NCBI GenBank assembly: GCA_910576205.1
Contig: CAJTHL010000001.1
Span: 186,001-250,000 of the forward strand
DNA: 64,000 bases
DNA from: Clostridia bacterium
Lineage (GTDB): Bacteria > Bacillota > Clostridia > Lachnospirales > Lachnospiraceae
Reading direction: 5' to 3'
In this document: one piece after another, positions 31,333-39,462 of the stretch
Layout of the letters: each line of letters begins with the position of its first letter
Position numbering within the stretch: position 1 is the stretch's first letter
Translations under genes and position numbers: made by a program
The notes under the pieces: generated by a model
Databases searched by the model: none
The model's input: the letters and a program-made list of their open reading frames with translations, nothing else
What the model was told of the DNA's origin: nothing

Positions 31333-32115
31333 ATGTTAATAATACAACCTTCCGGCGGTTTATGCAATAGAATGCGGGTAATAAATTCCGCAAAGGTACT
31401 GGCTGGCAGACGAAACGAACCCCTTATTGTGCTGTGGTACGCCTGCCCGGAGCTGAATTGTTCCTTTGAAGATTTATTTTTGCCCGTCAGGGGCCTTACT
31501 ATCCACAACATCCGTTCCCTAAAGGATCCCAGGAAGCTCTTTTACCAGCTCCTATCCCGCCAGCGCTTTGGAAACGACGATATTCTTCAAAATAAAACAG
31601 ACGGGACTCTCCACGAGGCCTTCTTCCAGTCTCTGAAAAATCCCGTCTATATCTTTACCTGGGAGCATTTTTATCCCTCCTCCGACTACAGCATCTATGT
31701 GCCCACGAAGTCCCTTCAGAAGCGCATTGACGCCATGACGGCCTCCTTTTCGGGACGCTGCGTGGGTGTCCATATACGGCGGACAGACAATGCCGTCTCC
31801 ATGGGAAAAAGCACCACGGAGCAGTTTATTTCCCTAATGAAAAAAGAACTTGCAGACTTCCCGGAAACCAGATTCTTTCTTGCCACAGACGATATGGCGG
31901 AGGAAATGCTTCTGCGGGAACTCTTTCCGGGAAAGATTATCAGCAACGAAACCCGTACCCTGAAGCGGGACTCCGTGGATGGTATGCACGACGCCCTCCT
32001 GGATCTCTACTGTCTTTCTGCCACGGACAAGCTTATCGGAAGCTACTGGAGCTCTTTCACGGACATTGCCGCGGACATGGGCAAAATCGAAAAAGTCATC
32101 GCAGGGGAAGCCTGA
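31333..32115 (+). CDS. Fucosyltransferase-like protein (HxRR motif)
   Basis: 260 aa, soluble. It opens with IIQPSGGLCNRMRVINSAK, the GG-x-x-NR/Q glycine-rich start of GT11/GT23-like fucosyltransferases, and contains GVHIRRTDN near residue 145, the HxRR(S/T)D donor-binding motif for GDP-fucose. A later FFLATDD strand and an SYWSSFTDIAA segment fit the GT-B C-terminal domain. It is divergent from fkp across 87 bp that hold a TTATC/GATAA inverted repeat. The likely donor is GDP-fucose made by fkp (inference). The ribosome binding site is weak. Confidence 0.75.
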   Translation: MLIIQPSGGLCNRMRVINSAKVLAGRRNEPLIVLWYACPELNCSFEDLFLPVRGLTIHNIRSLKDPRKLFYQLLSRQRFGNDDILQNKTDGTLHEAFFQSLKNPVYIFTWEHFYPSSDYSIYVPTKSLQKRIDAMTASFSGRCVGVHIRRTDNAVSMGKSTTEQFISLMKKELADFPETRFFLATDDMAEEMLLRELFPGKIISNETRTLKRDSVDGMHDALLDLYCLSATDKLIGSYWSSFTDIAADMGKIEKVIAGEA

Positions 32116-32145
32116 TTCTGCTCTCCTGCCATGACTTTTAACTTT

Positions 32146-33108
32146 CTAATATTCCCGTTCCTGGGCGTAATTATCCTCCTTGTGGGAGTCGCCGGGACCA
32201 AAAGTGGGATCCTTCCAGACCCATTTTCCATCCAGATAAACCTGATTCCAGGCATGGTAAATATTTTCCGGCTGCACATAGCCGATCACCAGCCGAACAG
32301 GAATATCCTGGGCCCGCAGCATGGACGCGTACAGGGCGGAATAGTCGAAACAGATTCCCTTTTTATTCTTCAGCACCTGCTCCAGATCCGGAATATAGCC
32401 GGACTCTACAGTGGCAGCCAGCTCATAATCGTAGCTCATCAGGTTCACAATATAATTGTAAATCCGCTCAGCCTTATCTGTATTATCTGTAAGATTCCCG
32501 CATAAGTCATAGGAGAGCTTCACGGCGCTGTCCGCATTGGTATACCACACATACTGGCTGGGGAACACGAACACCCTGTCCGTGTCCGGCATATTTACCT
32601 CAAACTGGACAGACTGCAAAGGGGTGTACCTGGTGCCCTCCACATGCTGGAAAATCTTCACCTCATATAGCCCGTTACCCATCTGCAGAGGAAACACCTC
32701 GTACTGTCCCTCTGTGTTCAGATCGTAAGTGTATTGGCTCTCCCCCAGGATTACCCGCAGCTTAAGAGCGGACACAGCCCCCTCATATTTTACCATAATA
32801 TAGCCGTCGTCCGTATGGCTGGCGTCCACCGTGAACCCGTCTTCCCCGTAAACAGTCGTCCCGGAGGCCTCGGGGACATGGATGGAAATCTCCCCGTCAT
32901 AGACAGAGCCCGGCTCAATCTCCTTCCAGTCTCCCTCTGCGTCTATCATGGAAATCCCGGACGGGTTCCTATCTTCATTTTTACTTTCCTGTCCGGCGCC
33001 TGCTCCTGCGGGATTACCCTGGGACGTCCCCGACGCGGAGGATGGCCCGGCACAGCCGGTACATATGCAGGCAACAGCCAGAATCAGGATTCCCTTTTTC
33101 AGACACAT
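32146..33108 (-). CDS. Transglutaminase-like domain lipoprotein
   Basis: 320 aa. A signal peptide with lipobox near CICTGC shows a lipid-anchored protein. An N-terminal beta-rich region (~55-190) precedes a transglutaminase-like domain with the cysteine in KKGICFDYSALYASMLR, the His in IYHAWNQVYL and the Asp in WVWKDPTFG, a complete Cys-His-Asp triad. Such proteins in clostridia are thought to be surface proteases or cross-linkers; the substrate is unknown. AGGAG precedes the ATG. It lies 14 bp after pilT on the same strand, so it may be the last gene of the pilus operon. Confidence 0.85.
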   Translation of the reverse strand: MCLKKGILILAVACICTGCAGPSSASGTSQGNPAGAGAGQESKNEDRNPSGISMIDAEGDWKEIEPGSVYDGEISIHVPEASGTTVYGEDGFTVDASHTDDGYIMVKYEGAVSALKLRVILGESQYTYDLNTEGQYEVFPLQMGNGLYEVKIFQHVEGTRYTPLQSVQFEVNMPDTDRVFVFPSQYVWYTNADSAVKLSYDLCGNLTDNTDKAERIYNYIVNLMSYDYELAATVESGYIPDLEQVLKNKKGICFDYSALYASMLRAQDIPVRLVIGYVQPENIYHAWNQVYLDGKWVWKDPTFGPGDSHKEDNYAQEREY

Positions 33109-33122
33109 GTTTCACAGCACTC

Positions 33123-34184
33123 CTAATTTAACTTCCTCTCCAGGATATCCGGGTTCACCGCATAAGTCAGCGCCGTATCCCTGGTAATCTTTCCCTCCCG
33201 GTACAGACGAAGGATATCGTTGTCCATGGTGCGCATACCGGCCTCGGCCCCGGCATAGATCACATTATCCATCTGGTGAACCTTACCCTCCCGGATCATA
33301 TTCTGGATGGCCGGATTCACAATCATAATCTCAAAGGCAGGCTCCAGGCCGCCGCCGATGACAGGCAGAAGCTGCTGGGACACTACGGCCCGCAGCACCA
33401 TGGAAATCTGCACCCGGATCTGCTCCTGCTGCCCCGCCGGGAACACATCCACGATTCTGTCTATGGTTTTGGCCGCTCCCACCGTGTGGAGGGAGGACAG
33501 GAGAAGCTGCCCGGTCTCCGCCGCCGTAAGGGCCGTCTGGATGGTCTCAAAATCGCGCATCTCTCCCAGCAGTATCACATTGGGCGTCTGGCGAAGCGCC
33601 GCCCGCAGAGCCACCTCGTAGTTTTCTGTGTCATGGGAGATCTCCCGCTGGCTCACCAGGCTTTTCCTGTGGGAATGGATGTATTCGATAGGATCTTCTA
33701 TGGTAATAATATGACCGCTTTTTTCCTGGTTAATTCTGTCAATAAGGCAGGACAGGGTGGTGCTCTTTCCGCTTCCCGCAGGGCCGGTTACCAGGATCAT
33801 TCCGTTCTTAATCCTGGAAAGCCCCATCACCGCAGGAGGAATATGCATTTTTTCACAGTCTGGAAGCCCAAAGGTCACGATGCGGAGCACTGCGGCCAGG
33901 GAGCTCCTCTGTTTGTACGCATTACAGCGGAAACGTCCGGCCCCAGGAACAGACACGGAAAAGTCGTCGTCCCCTGTGTGCAGAAGCAGATCAATATCCC
34001 TTCCGCTGATCTCATAGATCTGACGGATCAGTTTTTCCGAATCCGCCGGCATCATGCGCTCTTCCGTGATAGCGTAGATTTCTCCCTCCCGTTTCAGACA
34101 TATGGGGGAACCGGGAATCAGAAAAATATCCGATCCCTCCTGGTCCAGTCCCAGTTTTAAGATTTCCTTGATATCCTGTGCCAT
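33123..34184 (-). CDS. pilT: Type IV pilus retraction ATPase PilT
   Basis: 353 aa, usual PilT length. It has Walker A GPAGSGKST, Asp box IITIEDPIEYIH, Walker B VILLGEMRDFET, His box LLSSLHTVGAAKTIDR, and the retraction-linked AIQNMIREGK (AIRNLIRE-like) near the C-terminus. It is a cytosolic hexameric motor for pilus retraction. ATG 34184 has GGAGG 8 nt upstream, lying in the last codons of the preceding gene. It ends a set of six pilus genes. Confidence 0.92.
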   Translation of the reverse strand: MAQDIKEILKLGLDQEGSDIFLIPGSPICLKREGEIYAITEERMMPADSEKLIRQIYEISGRDIDLLLHTGDDDFSVSVPGAGRFRCNAYKQRSSLAAVLRIVTFGLPDCEKMHIPPAVMGLSRIKNGMILVTGPAGSGKSTTLSCLIDRINQEKSGHIITIEDPIEYIHSHRKSLVSQREISHDTENYEVALRAALRQTPNVILLGEMRDFETIQTALTAAETGQLLLSSLHTVGAAKTIDRIVDVFPAGQQEQIRVQISMVLRAVVSQQLLPVIGGGLEPAFEIMIVNPAIQNMIREGKVHQMDNVIYAGAEAGMRTMDNDILRLYREGKITRDTALTYAVNPDILERKLN

Positions 34185-34185
34185 A

Positions 34186-34632
34186 TTACATCCCTCCATC
34201 CCAAATTTCAAACCCGTTGTCTGGATTCCACTCTCCTGTATTAACCACCTTCTGCATAAGCACCGTGTAGCCTCCCCCCGCCTCTTTTTGCAGGGTAAGC
34301 TCCAGCCGCTGCCCTTCCATAATATTCTCTGTCAGCACCCACTGGCCCTCCACCGGCTCCGGAGCCGCCCCGTCCTTTAGGGCCGCGTCAAAATCCGCAA
34401 GCTGCTGCTGGAGACGCCCCTCCGCCTCATAGTAGGCAGACACCCTCTCGATGGCCCTTCTGCTCATTCTGGCGTCTGTCAGCGCCGACACCAGGGACAG
34501 GATTCCAAAGGTCGTAAATGCCAGTACCATCACAATCATTAACACGGAGGCGGCTCCTACGCCCCTGCCGTGGTCTGTTCTTCTTTCTGTCCTTCTCACC
34601 CGGAGAAAGGACATGTCACTTCTGGTCTCCAT
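34186..34632 (-). CDS. Putative minor pilin-like / pilus assembly protein
   Basis: 148 aa. One membrane segment (about 25-48) follows a basic N-terminus, then a helical stretch with SRRAIERVSAYYEAEGRLQQQL and a beta-rich tail. Topology and position suggest a PilX-like minor pilin, but there is no Glu at the fifth position of the hydrophobic segment and no clear prepilin peptidase site. GGAGG precedes the ATG. It is flanked by pilT and another pilin-like gene. Confidence 0.6.
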   Translation of the reverse strand: METRSDMSFLRVRRTERRTDHGRGVGAASVLMIVMVLAFTTFGILSLVSALTDARMSRRAIERVSAYYEAEGRLQQQLADFDAALKDGAAPEPVEGQWVLTENIMEGQRLELTLQKEAGGGYTVLMQKVVNTGEWNPDNGFEIWDGGM

Positions 34633-34653
34633 CCCTAAGCCTCCTTCCCCCTG

Positions 34654-35088
34654 TCACTGATATTTTGCCGCAACAAGTTCCGTAATGACTTCATCATCCC
34701 GCTGCCGCGTAATCGTCACCCGCAGATGATGCATCTTCCCCGCAGGCTCCTCACTGGTCCAGTAAACAGCCTCCAGCCGGTAGGCGCCGTCCTCCCCAAA
34801 GTTCCCGTCAAGAGCCTCTCCGCTTCCGGTGCGGAACACCCGCACCTCCTCGCTGTAAATTTCCTCTATCCAGTGCTCTTCCCTGGTAAACACCGCCTCG
34901 GGCCAGGAAGGCTCCCCCTTCCACTGCTCCACAAGATCCTGGGCCACCACCACCCCACGGGTCTGGGCCTGACTTGTATCGCTGACAGTCTTTGCCTTCA
35001 CAAAGAGCTCCACCAGAACCACGGAGGACAGGGAAAAAAACAGGATTACAAGGATCAGCTCTATCAGTGCCGGATTCCTTCTTTTCAT
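34654..35088 (-). CDS. Type IV prepilin-like protein
   Basis: 144 aa. A basic leader MKRRN is followed by PALIELILVILFFSLSS, which resembles the prepilin segment with Glu at the fifth position, although the residue before the cut would be Asn and not Gly. The C-terminal domain is beta-rich and extracytoplasmic. It resembles GspI/GspJ-type minor pseudopilins. ATG 35088 has GAGG at 8 nt and lies just inside the end of the upstream gene's region. Confidence 0.65.
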   Translation of the reverse strand: MKRRNPALIELILVILFFSLSSVVLVELFVKAKTVSDTSQAQTRGVVVAQDLVEQWKGEPSWPEAVFTREEHWIEEIYSEEVRVFRTGSGEALDGNFGEDGAYRLEAVYWTSEEPAGKMHHLRVTITRQRDDEVITELVAAKYQ

Positions 35089-35098
35089 TCCCTTCACC

Positions 35099-35566
35099 TC
35101 ACTCATTCAGATGCATGCTGCGCCAGTTCCCGTGGGAGTCCTTTACGCTTATCAGCAGTTGTCCCGTATCCGTCTCTTCCATTATAAAATCTTCCACTTC
35201 CACAATTTTTTCCCCAAGCTTAGGAGAAAACGGCTGTCCCACTGACCGGTAAGACTCGCAGAGCTTTCCGTCATAAAAATAAATGCAGGTCTCATATCCC
35301 TGGTTTTCCACATCCCCCCCCAGCGTAAGGACCCCGATGCCTTCCCGCTCTTCCAGGGAAACCGCATCCTCTGCCCCGCCTTTTGCCCGTACCTTGTTGG
35401 CCACATAGGAAAAGGCAGCCCGGGTCTGGGTATTCTCCTCCCCCACAGCCACAATGTTGCGGTAAACCCTGGCGCCGATCACCACCAGAAGCATGGAGAA
35501 CAGGGCAAACATTCCATATATCAGAAAAAGCAACAGTCCGTTAACCGAATTTCTTCGCATTCTCAT
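35099..35566 (-). CDS. DUF4860 domain protein
   Basis: 155 aa. It has an N-terminal membrane segment (about 8-30) after a basic start and a beta-rich outer domain with ETCIYFYDGKLCESY. DUF4860 proteins occur almost only in clostridial type IV pilus operons; a minor-pilin role is presumed, not shown. GGAG precedes the ATG at 35566. The next gene starts 10 bp downstream of its stop. Confidence 0.7.
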   Translation of the reverse strand: MRMRRNSVNGLLLFLIYGMFALFSMLLVVIGARVYRNIVAVGEENTQTRAAFSYVANKVRAKGGAEDAVSLEEREGIGVLTLGGDVENQGYETCIYFYDGKLCESYRSVGQPFSPKLGEKIVEVEDFIMEETDTGQLLISVKDSHGNWRSMHLNE

Positions 35567-35579
35567 TTTCCCATCTCCA

Positions 35580-35915
35580 CTAGTTTCCCCCGGATTCTCC
35601 CAGGCGGATTACCCGAACCTCCGGCCGGATATTGTCCGCAAAGATTTCATACCGCACCGCGTATTTGTCAAAATCCACCTGTATCCCATAGTTTTCGATA
35701 AGATAATCCAGATTTTCCGGATACCGGCCTTCCATGGCATAGCACCCCACCACAGCCTGGTCAATGGCATCCTTAAGAAGCTGGGTCTGCTCTGCCTGGG
35801 TAGTCTTTCTCATCTGGGTTCCCGCTATCTCAAGAGCCAGGATTCCACAGAGAAAAATACCCGTTCCTATGAACCACCGGGCTCTTAAGCGGCCCCCTCT
35901 CTTGTACAGATGCAT
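35580..35915 (-). CDS. Pilus-operon hypothetical protein with one membrane segment
   Basis: 111 aa. One membrane segment at about 13-30 is followed by a helix (AEQTQLLKDAIDQAVVGCYAMEG) and a small RYPENLDYLIENYGI domain. The Y-A-x-EG-x-YP-x-x-L pattern is shared with pilin/pseudopilin families, whose first outer helix often reads like this. AGGAGG lies upstream. It is 12 bp before the DUF4860 gene and 12 bp after pilC. Confidence 0.6.
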   Translation of the reverse strand: MHLYKRGGRLRARWFIGTGIFLCGILALEIAGTQMRKTTQAEQTQLLKDAIDQAVVGCYAMEGRYPENLDYLIENYGIQVDFDKYAVRYEIFADNIRPEVRVIRLGESGGN

Positions 35916-35927
35916 AAAAGGCCCTCC

Positions 35928-36989
35928 TTAACCTATGGATGTCATAATGCTCACAAGGGGCAGCATCACGGAAAGCAGAATTCCCCCGATAACAATGGTG
36001 AGGACTGCCACAAGAGCCGGTTCAATCCAGGATACCATGCTCTGGATACCGTCCTCCACCTCTCCCTCATAGATATGGGAAAGGCGGCCCATCACCTGGT
36101 CTGTCTGGCCGGCCTGGACGCCCACCCGGATCATTTTCTGGTATAACGGGTCAAACAGCCCGGCCTTCTTGATAGATTCCGCAAAATCCCCGCACTCCTC
36201 CATGGTCTCCTTGCACAGTCTGGCCTTTGCGGCGCTGCGCTCATCCGGAAGCACCTCCGGAATCATATCCAGGGCGCTCTCCAGGCTGTAACCGCTTGAA
36301 AGCACCATGGAAATCACATCCGCAAACCGCTGGGCCGTCTGCTTTTCCAGCAGGCGGCGGATCCGGGGAAACATACCGGATGCCAGGTGGAGCACCTGAT
36401 CCTTTCCTCCCATTCTCCAGAGAAGAAACAAAAGCAGGGCCCCCACAAGGAGCGCTGCCGCCGCCACAAGGGCAATCCGCCCCAGCTGCACGCCGCCGGA
36501 CAGAAGCACCGCCGACGTGGCGGACAGGTCAGTTCCCATACTCTGGAACACCTCCGTAAACACAGGCAGCACCCTGGCCGTCAGAATCCCGATGACCACG
36601 GCCAGCATCAACGTCAGAATCAGCGGATAGAGAATGGCGCTTCTGACAGAGGACTTAAGTCTGTCCTCCCGCTCATAGTGGGCTGCCAGCGATTCCAGCA
36701 CATCGTCCAGCTTCCCGGCCATCTCCCCCACATGAATCATATGTACCATATAATCCGGAAAATACCCCGCTGTATTCACTCCCTCATACAGGGTTCCTCC
36801 GTCCCGTACTCCCACGTAAATTTTCTCAAAGGCTGGCGCGTATTCCGTCTCCTTATAATTCTGGTAAAGAAGCTCCATCCCGTCATACAGCGGAATCCCC
36901 GATTTCATAATCATGGCCACCTGCTGACAGAACAACGACACCTCCATGGCAGGCAGGGTTTTTCCCTGTTCTTTCCTCTCTTTTCCCAC
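35928..36989 (-). CDS. pilC: Type IV pilus inner membrane platform protein (PilC/GspF family)
   Basis: 353 aa. Two T2SSF repeats each contain a cytoplasmic helical bundle (FCQQVAMIMKSGIPLYDGMELL, and RFADVISMVLSSGYSLESALDMI), with membrane segments near residues 125-150, 170-195 and 320-345. It is the platform on which pilus motors act. The start is GTG at 36989 with GGAGGGG well placed. It is the promoter-proximal gene. pilB, pilD and a clear major pilin are not in the window. Confidence 0.88.
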   Translation of the reverse strand: MGKERKEQGKTLPAMEVSLFCQQVAMIMKSGIPLYDGMELLYQNYKETEYAPAFEKIYVGVRDGGTLYEGVNTAGYFPDYMVHMIHVGEMAGKLDDVLESLAAHYEREDRLKSSVRSAILYPLILTLMLAVVIGILTARVLPVFTEVFQSMGTDLSATSAVLLSGGVQLGRIALVAAAALLVGALLLFLLWRMGGKDQVLHLASGMFPRIRRLLEKQTAQRFADVISMVLSSGYSLESALDMIPEVLPDERSAAKARLCKETMEECGDFAESIKKAGLFDPLYQKMIRVGVQAGQTDQVMGRLSHIYEGEVEDGIQSMVSWIEPALVAVLTIVIGGILLSVMLPLVSIMTSIG

Positions 36990-37188
36990 GTTTTCCCCTC
37001 CAGACGTTACCCGTTCCAGTATTTCTTTATCTGCCGCAGAACACAGACGCCGTCACGAGAGCGGCCGCCCTATAAACACAAATAAACCGCAGCCTGCTGC
37101 GTTGCGGGTTCTATGCTCCATCAGCGTGTTGCGGGTATCTGATTCCTGTTGCAACAATCTGTTTTTCTGATCTGCAGTAATTTTCTAT

Positions 37189-37218
37189 ATTTTATCATAG
37201 GTTTGCCGGGAAGTGCAA
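37189..37218 (-). promoter_or_regulatory. Predicted promoter of the pilus operon
   Basis: On the minus strand, TTGCAC and TAAAAT are 18 nt apart in the 305-bp spacer upstream of pilC, giving a leader of about 190 nt. The leader contains short inverted repeats (CCGCA/TGCGG near 37088-37112) and two direct copies of GTTGCGGGT on the plus strand. Nothing else was recognised in this spacer. Confidence 0.5.
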
Positions 37219-37294
37219 GAGGCAAAATGGGATTGCCGTGTAAGCCCATAGGGGCTGTGATGCCCTTCCCATATCCCTCCATGCAGCTCTCCTG

Positions 37295-38353
37295 CTACCG
37301 TCTCTTATACTCTCTTCCCAGATAATATTGCAGCTTAAAAAAAACAAGCACCAGCCAGTAACAGGCTCCATAATGACGCCGCCTCATAAGGTACAGATAC
37401 AGACGGATGGATTGGGAGAGCTTGTCCATGGTGTGATGGGCCAGGGCTTCCTTCACCATCTCGTCCTCACAGATGGCCCGGATATGCTTCACCACCGTTT
37501 TCCGGCCGGCCCTATAGTTGCGGAAAATCTCGTTTTTTACCGCCAGAACGGAAAGGCTTAGAAAATCATTTCGTATCTGGGGCCGGAAGTCGTAAACTCC
37601 TTTGGCGTCGCTGATACGGTTTAGCTGGCATACCATCTGCCTGATCTTTTCCAGATACGCGCCGTCGTGCTTTCCCGTCATGGATGCCTGGTTTATCCAG
37701 TAATGATAGGGAAAGAAATCCTGGAGCACGCACAGCTTCCGTACATCGCACAGTACAGGAAGAGTAATCTGCAAATCCTCCCCCACAGATACCTTATCGC
37801 TGCAAAACCTGGCATTCTCAAGTAGAAGCTGCCTCCTGTAAAGCTTTGTCACCCGGGCCGGCTGGATTGTCCGTCCAAAAAAACGCCCATCATTGATAAG
37901 TGTGGGAAACTCTGCCTCCAGAAGTTCCCTGTCATAGACCTTATGGCGGAAATTAGAGCCCTCGCGGTGTCCCGGAATCCGGGAATCCTCAAAATCATAA
38001 ACCAGGCCGCAGACCACCATATCCGCCTGCTCTTCCCGGGCCGCCTGATACATGCGCTCATACATGTCCGCCTCAATCCAGTCGTCGCTGTCCACAAATC
38101 CCACATAACTGCCCGTAGCGCTTGCAAGCCCCGCCTTCCAGGCGGAGGTCAGCCCGCCATTCTCCTTGTGGAGTACCTTAATTCTCTCATCCTTCCCGGC
38201 ATAAGCGTCGCAGAGCTCCCCGGAGCCGTCTGTAGAACCGTCGTCCACCAGAATAATCTCCAGCTCCCTCTTTGTCTGATTCAAAATGCTGTCCACACAG
38301 CGCTCTAAAAGCCGTTCCACATTGTAAACCGGCACAATTACACTGACTGTCAT
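37295..38353 (-). CDS. GT2 family glycosyltransferase
   Basis: 352 aa, GT-A fold: SVIVPVYNVERLLERCVDSIL, ILVDDGSTDGSGELCD and FVDSDDWIE. The C-terminal ~130 residues are helical and typical of capsule/teichoic-type GT2 proteins. It is the last gene of the second polysaccharide operon. Its ATG overlaps the stop of the preceding GT2 gene (ATGA). The sugar transferred is unknown. Confidence 0.9.
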   Translation of the reverse strand: MTVSVIVPVYNVERLLERCVDSILNQTKRELEIILVDDGSTDGSGELCDAYAGKDERIKVLHKENGGLTSAWKAGLASATGSYVGFVDSDDWIEADMYERMYQAAREEQADMVVCGLVYDFEDSRIPGHREGSNFRHKVYDRELLEAEFPTLINDGRFFGRTIQPARVTKLYRRQLLLENARFCSDKVSVGEDLQITLPVLCDVRKLCVLQDFFPYHYWINQASMTGKHDGAYLEKIRQMVCQLNRISDAKGVYDFRPQIRNDFLSLSVLAVKNEIFRNYRAGRKTVVKHIRAICEDEMVKEALAHHTMDKLSQSIRLYLYLMRRRHYGACYWLVLVFFKLQYYLGREYKRR

Positions 38354-39441
38354 TGTTTTCCGTTCTCCTCCTTCACCCTGTCCAGGAGCTTTCGGTAAAT
38401 CCCTGGTACACGGACAAAAAGCCAGTAGCCAATGGCCGTGCGAAGAGGAAATCTCCCGTATTTTTTTATCCTTCTCTGCCCCTCCCTCACCAGGGCCCGG
38501 ATGCGCCTCTGCTCCGTCTTATTCTCCGGCTGGAAATCCACAAGGCCAAAATAAATATCGATCATGCCGTCCGCAAAGGCCTGCAACGCTTGTGGCATCA
38601 GTTCTTCATAACCGTTCTCCTCAAAAAAATCAAGGCGACCGGAAACCCCGGTAATCCAGTCCAGACGCCGGGGATTGAAGCCGTGGGTGATACTCTTTGG
38701 CGACACAAAATACCCGTAAAGCGTCCTGTCCACAAAAGCTCCTCTCTGCACCCGGTGGAAAATCCTGTGGGTGGTGGCCTCATCCTCGTGAATCTGGCCC
38801 AGGGGATAGCGGATTCCGTCAAACAGTTCCCGCCGGTATAGTTTATTCCACGCCACCACAAAATAAGCCCCGTCCGGCTGGCGATACAGGTTTTCCATCA
38901 GCTCCCGGCCCGTAAGGGAAATCAGCGGGGCAGCCCCTCCCTCTCTGTCTGCGCTCTCCTTTTGCCAATTCTTCTCTTTTGGATTTTCCGGCTCGGGAGG
39001 CCTCACCTCCGGTCCATTTTCCCCGAAAGCCAGCCGCCCAAAGGCGGCGGCCGCATCCCTGGCCTCATGTCCGTGGACGTAATCCCATCTGCAGATTGCG
39101 ATCTCACTGTCTGTGCTGACACAGGCGTTGTAAAGGCACTCTATAAAATCCGGCGCCACAAAATCGTCTGAATCGATAAAGGCAAAAAAGCTTCCCTGGG
39201 CAATATCCATTCCTGCGTTTCTCGCCCCCGACAATCCTGCGTTTTTCTGGTGAATCACCTTCACACGGGCATCTTTTCTGGCATAGGCGTCACAGATAGC
39301 CGGACATTCGTCCGGGGAGCCGTCGTCCACCAGAATAATTTCCAACTCTGTATAAGTCTGCGCCAGTACAGAATCCAGGCAGCAGCCCACATAAGCCTCC
39401 ACCTTATAAACAGGAATGATTACTGAAATTAAATCCTTCAT
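38350..39441 (-). CDS. GT2 family glycosyltransferase
   Basis: 363 aa. It has ISVIIPVYKVEAYVGCCLDSV, LVDDGSPDECPAICD, and the metal motif FIDSDDFV. A ~30-residue Pro/Glu/Lys-rich insertion at about 145-178 separates the GT-A core from the later acceptor region (VVAWNKLYRRELFDGIRYP). GGGAG precedes the ATG. It forms a run of three related GT2 genes that may have arisen by duplication; the starts of all three are near identical. Confidence 0.9.
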   Translation of the reverse strand: MKDLISVIIPVYKVEAYVGCCLDSVLAQTYTELEIILVDDGSPDECPAICDAYARKDARVKVIHQKNAGLSGARNAGMDIAQGSFFAFIDSDDFVAPDFIECLYNACVSTDSEIAICRWDYVHGHEARDAAAAFGRLAFGENGPEVRPPEPENPKEKNWQKESADREGGAAPLISLTGRELMENLYRQPDGAYFVVAWNKLYRRELFDGIRYPLGQIHEDEATTHRIFHRVQRGAFVDRTLYGYFVSPKSITHGFNPRRLDWITGVSGRLDFFEENGYEELMPQALQAFADGMIDIYFGLVDFQPENKTEQRRIRALVREGQRRIKKYGRFPLRTAIGYWLFVRVPGIYRKLLDRVKEENGKQ

Positions 39442-39462
39442 CTAAAATCTCCCTATATGCCC

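Noticed and set aside
37095..37155. Repeated GTTGCGGGT as an attachment site
   Set aside because: The copies are only about 26 bp apart, and no integrase or foreign gene block is near. They look like leader sequence of the pilus operon.
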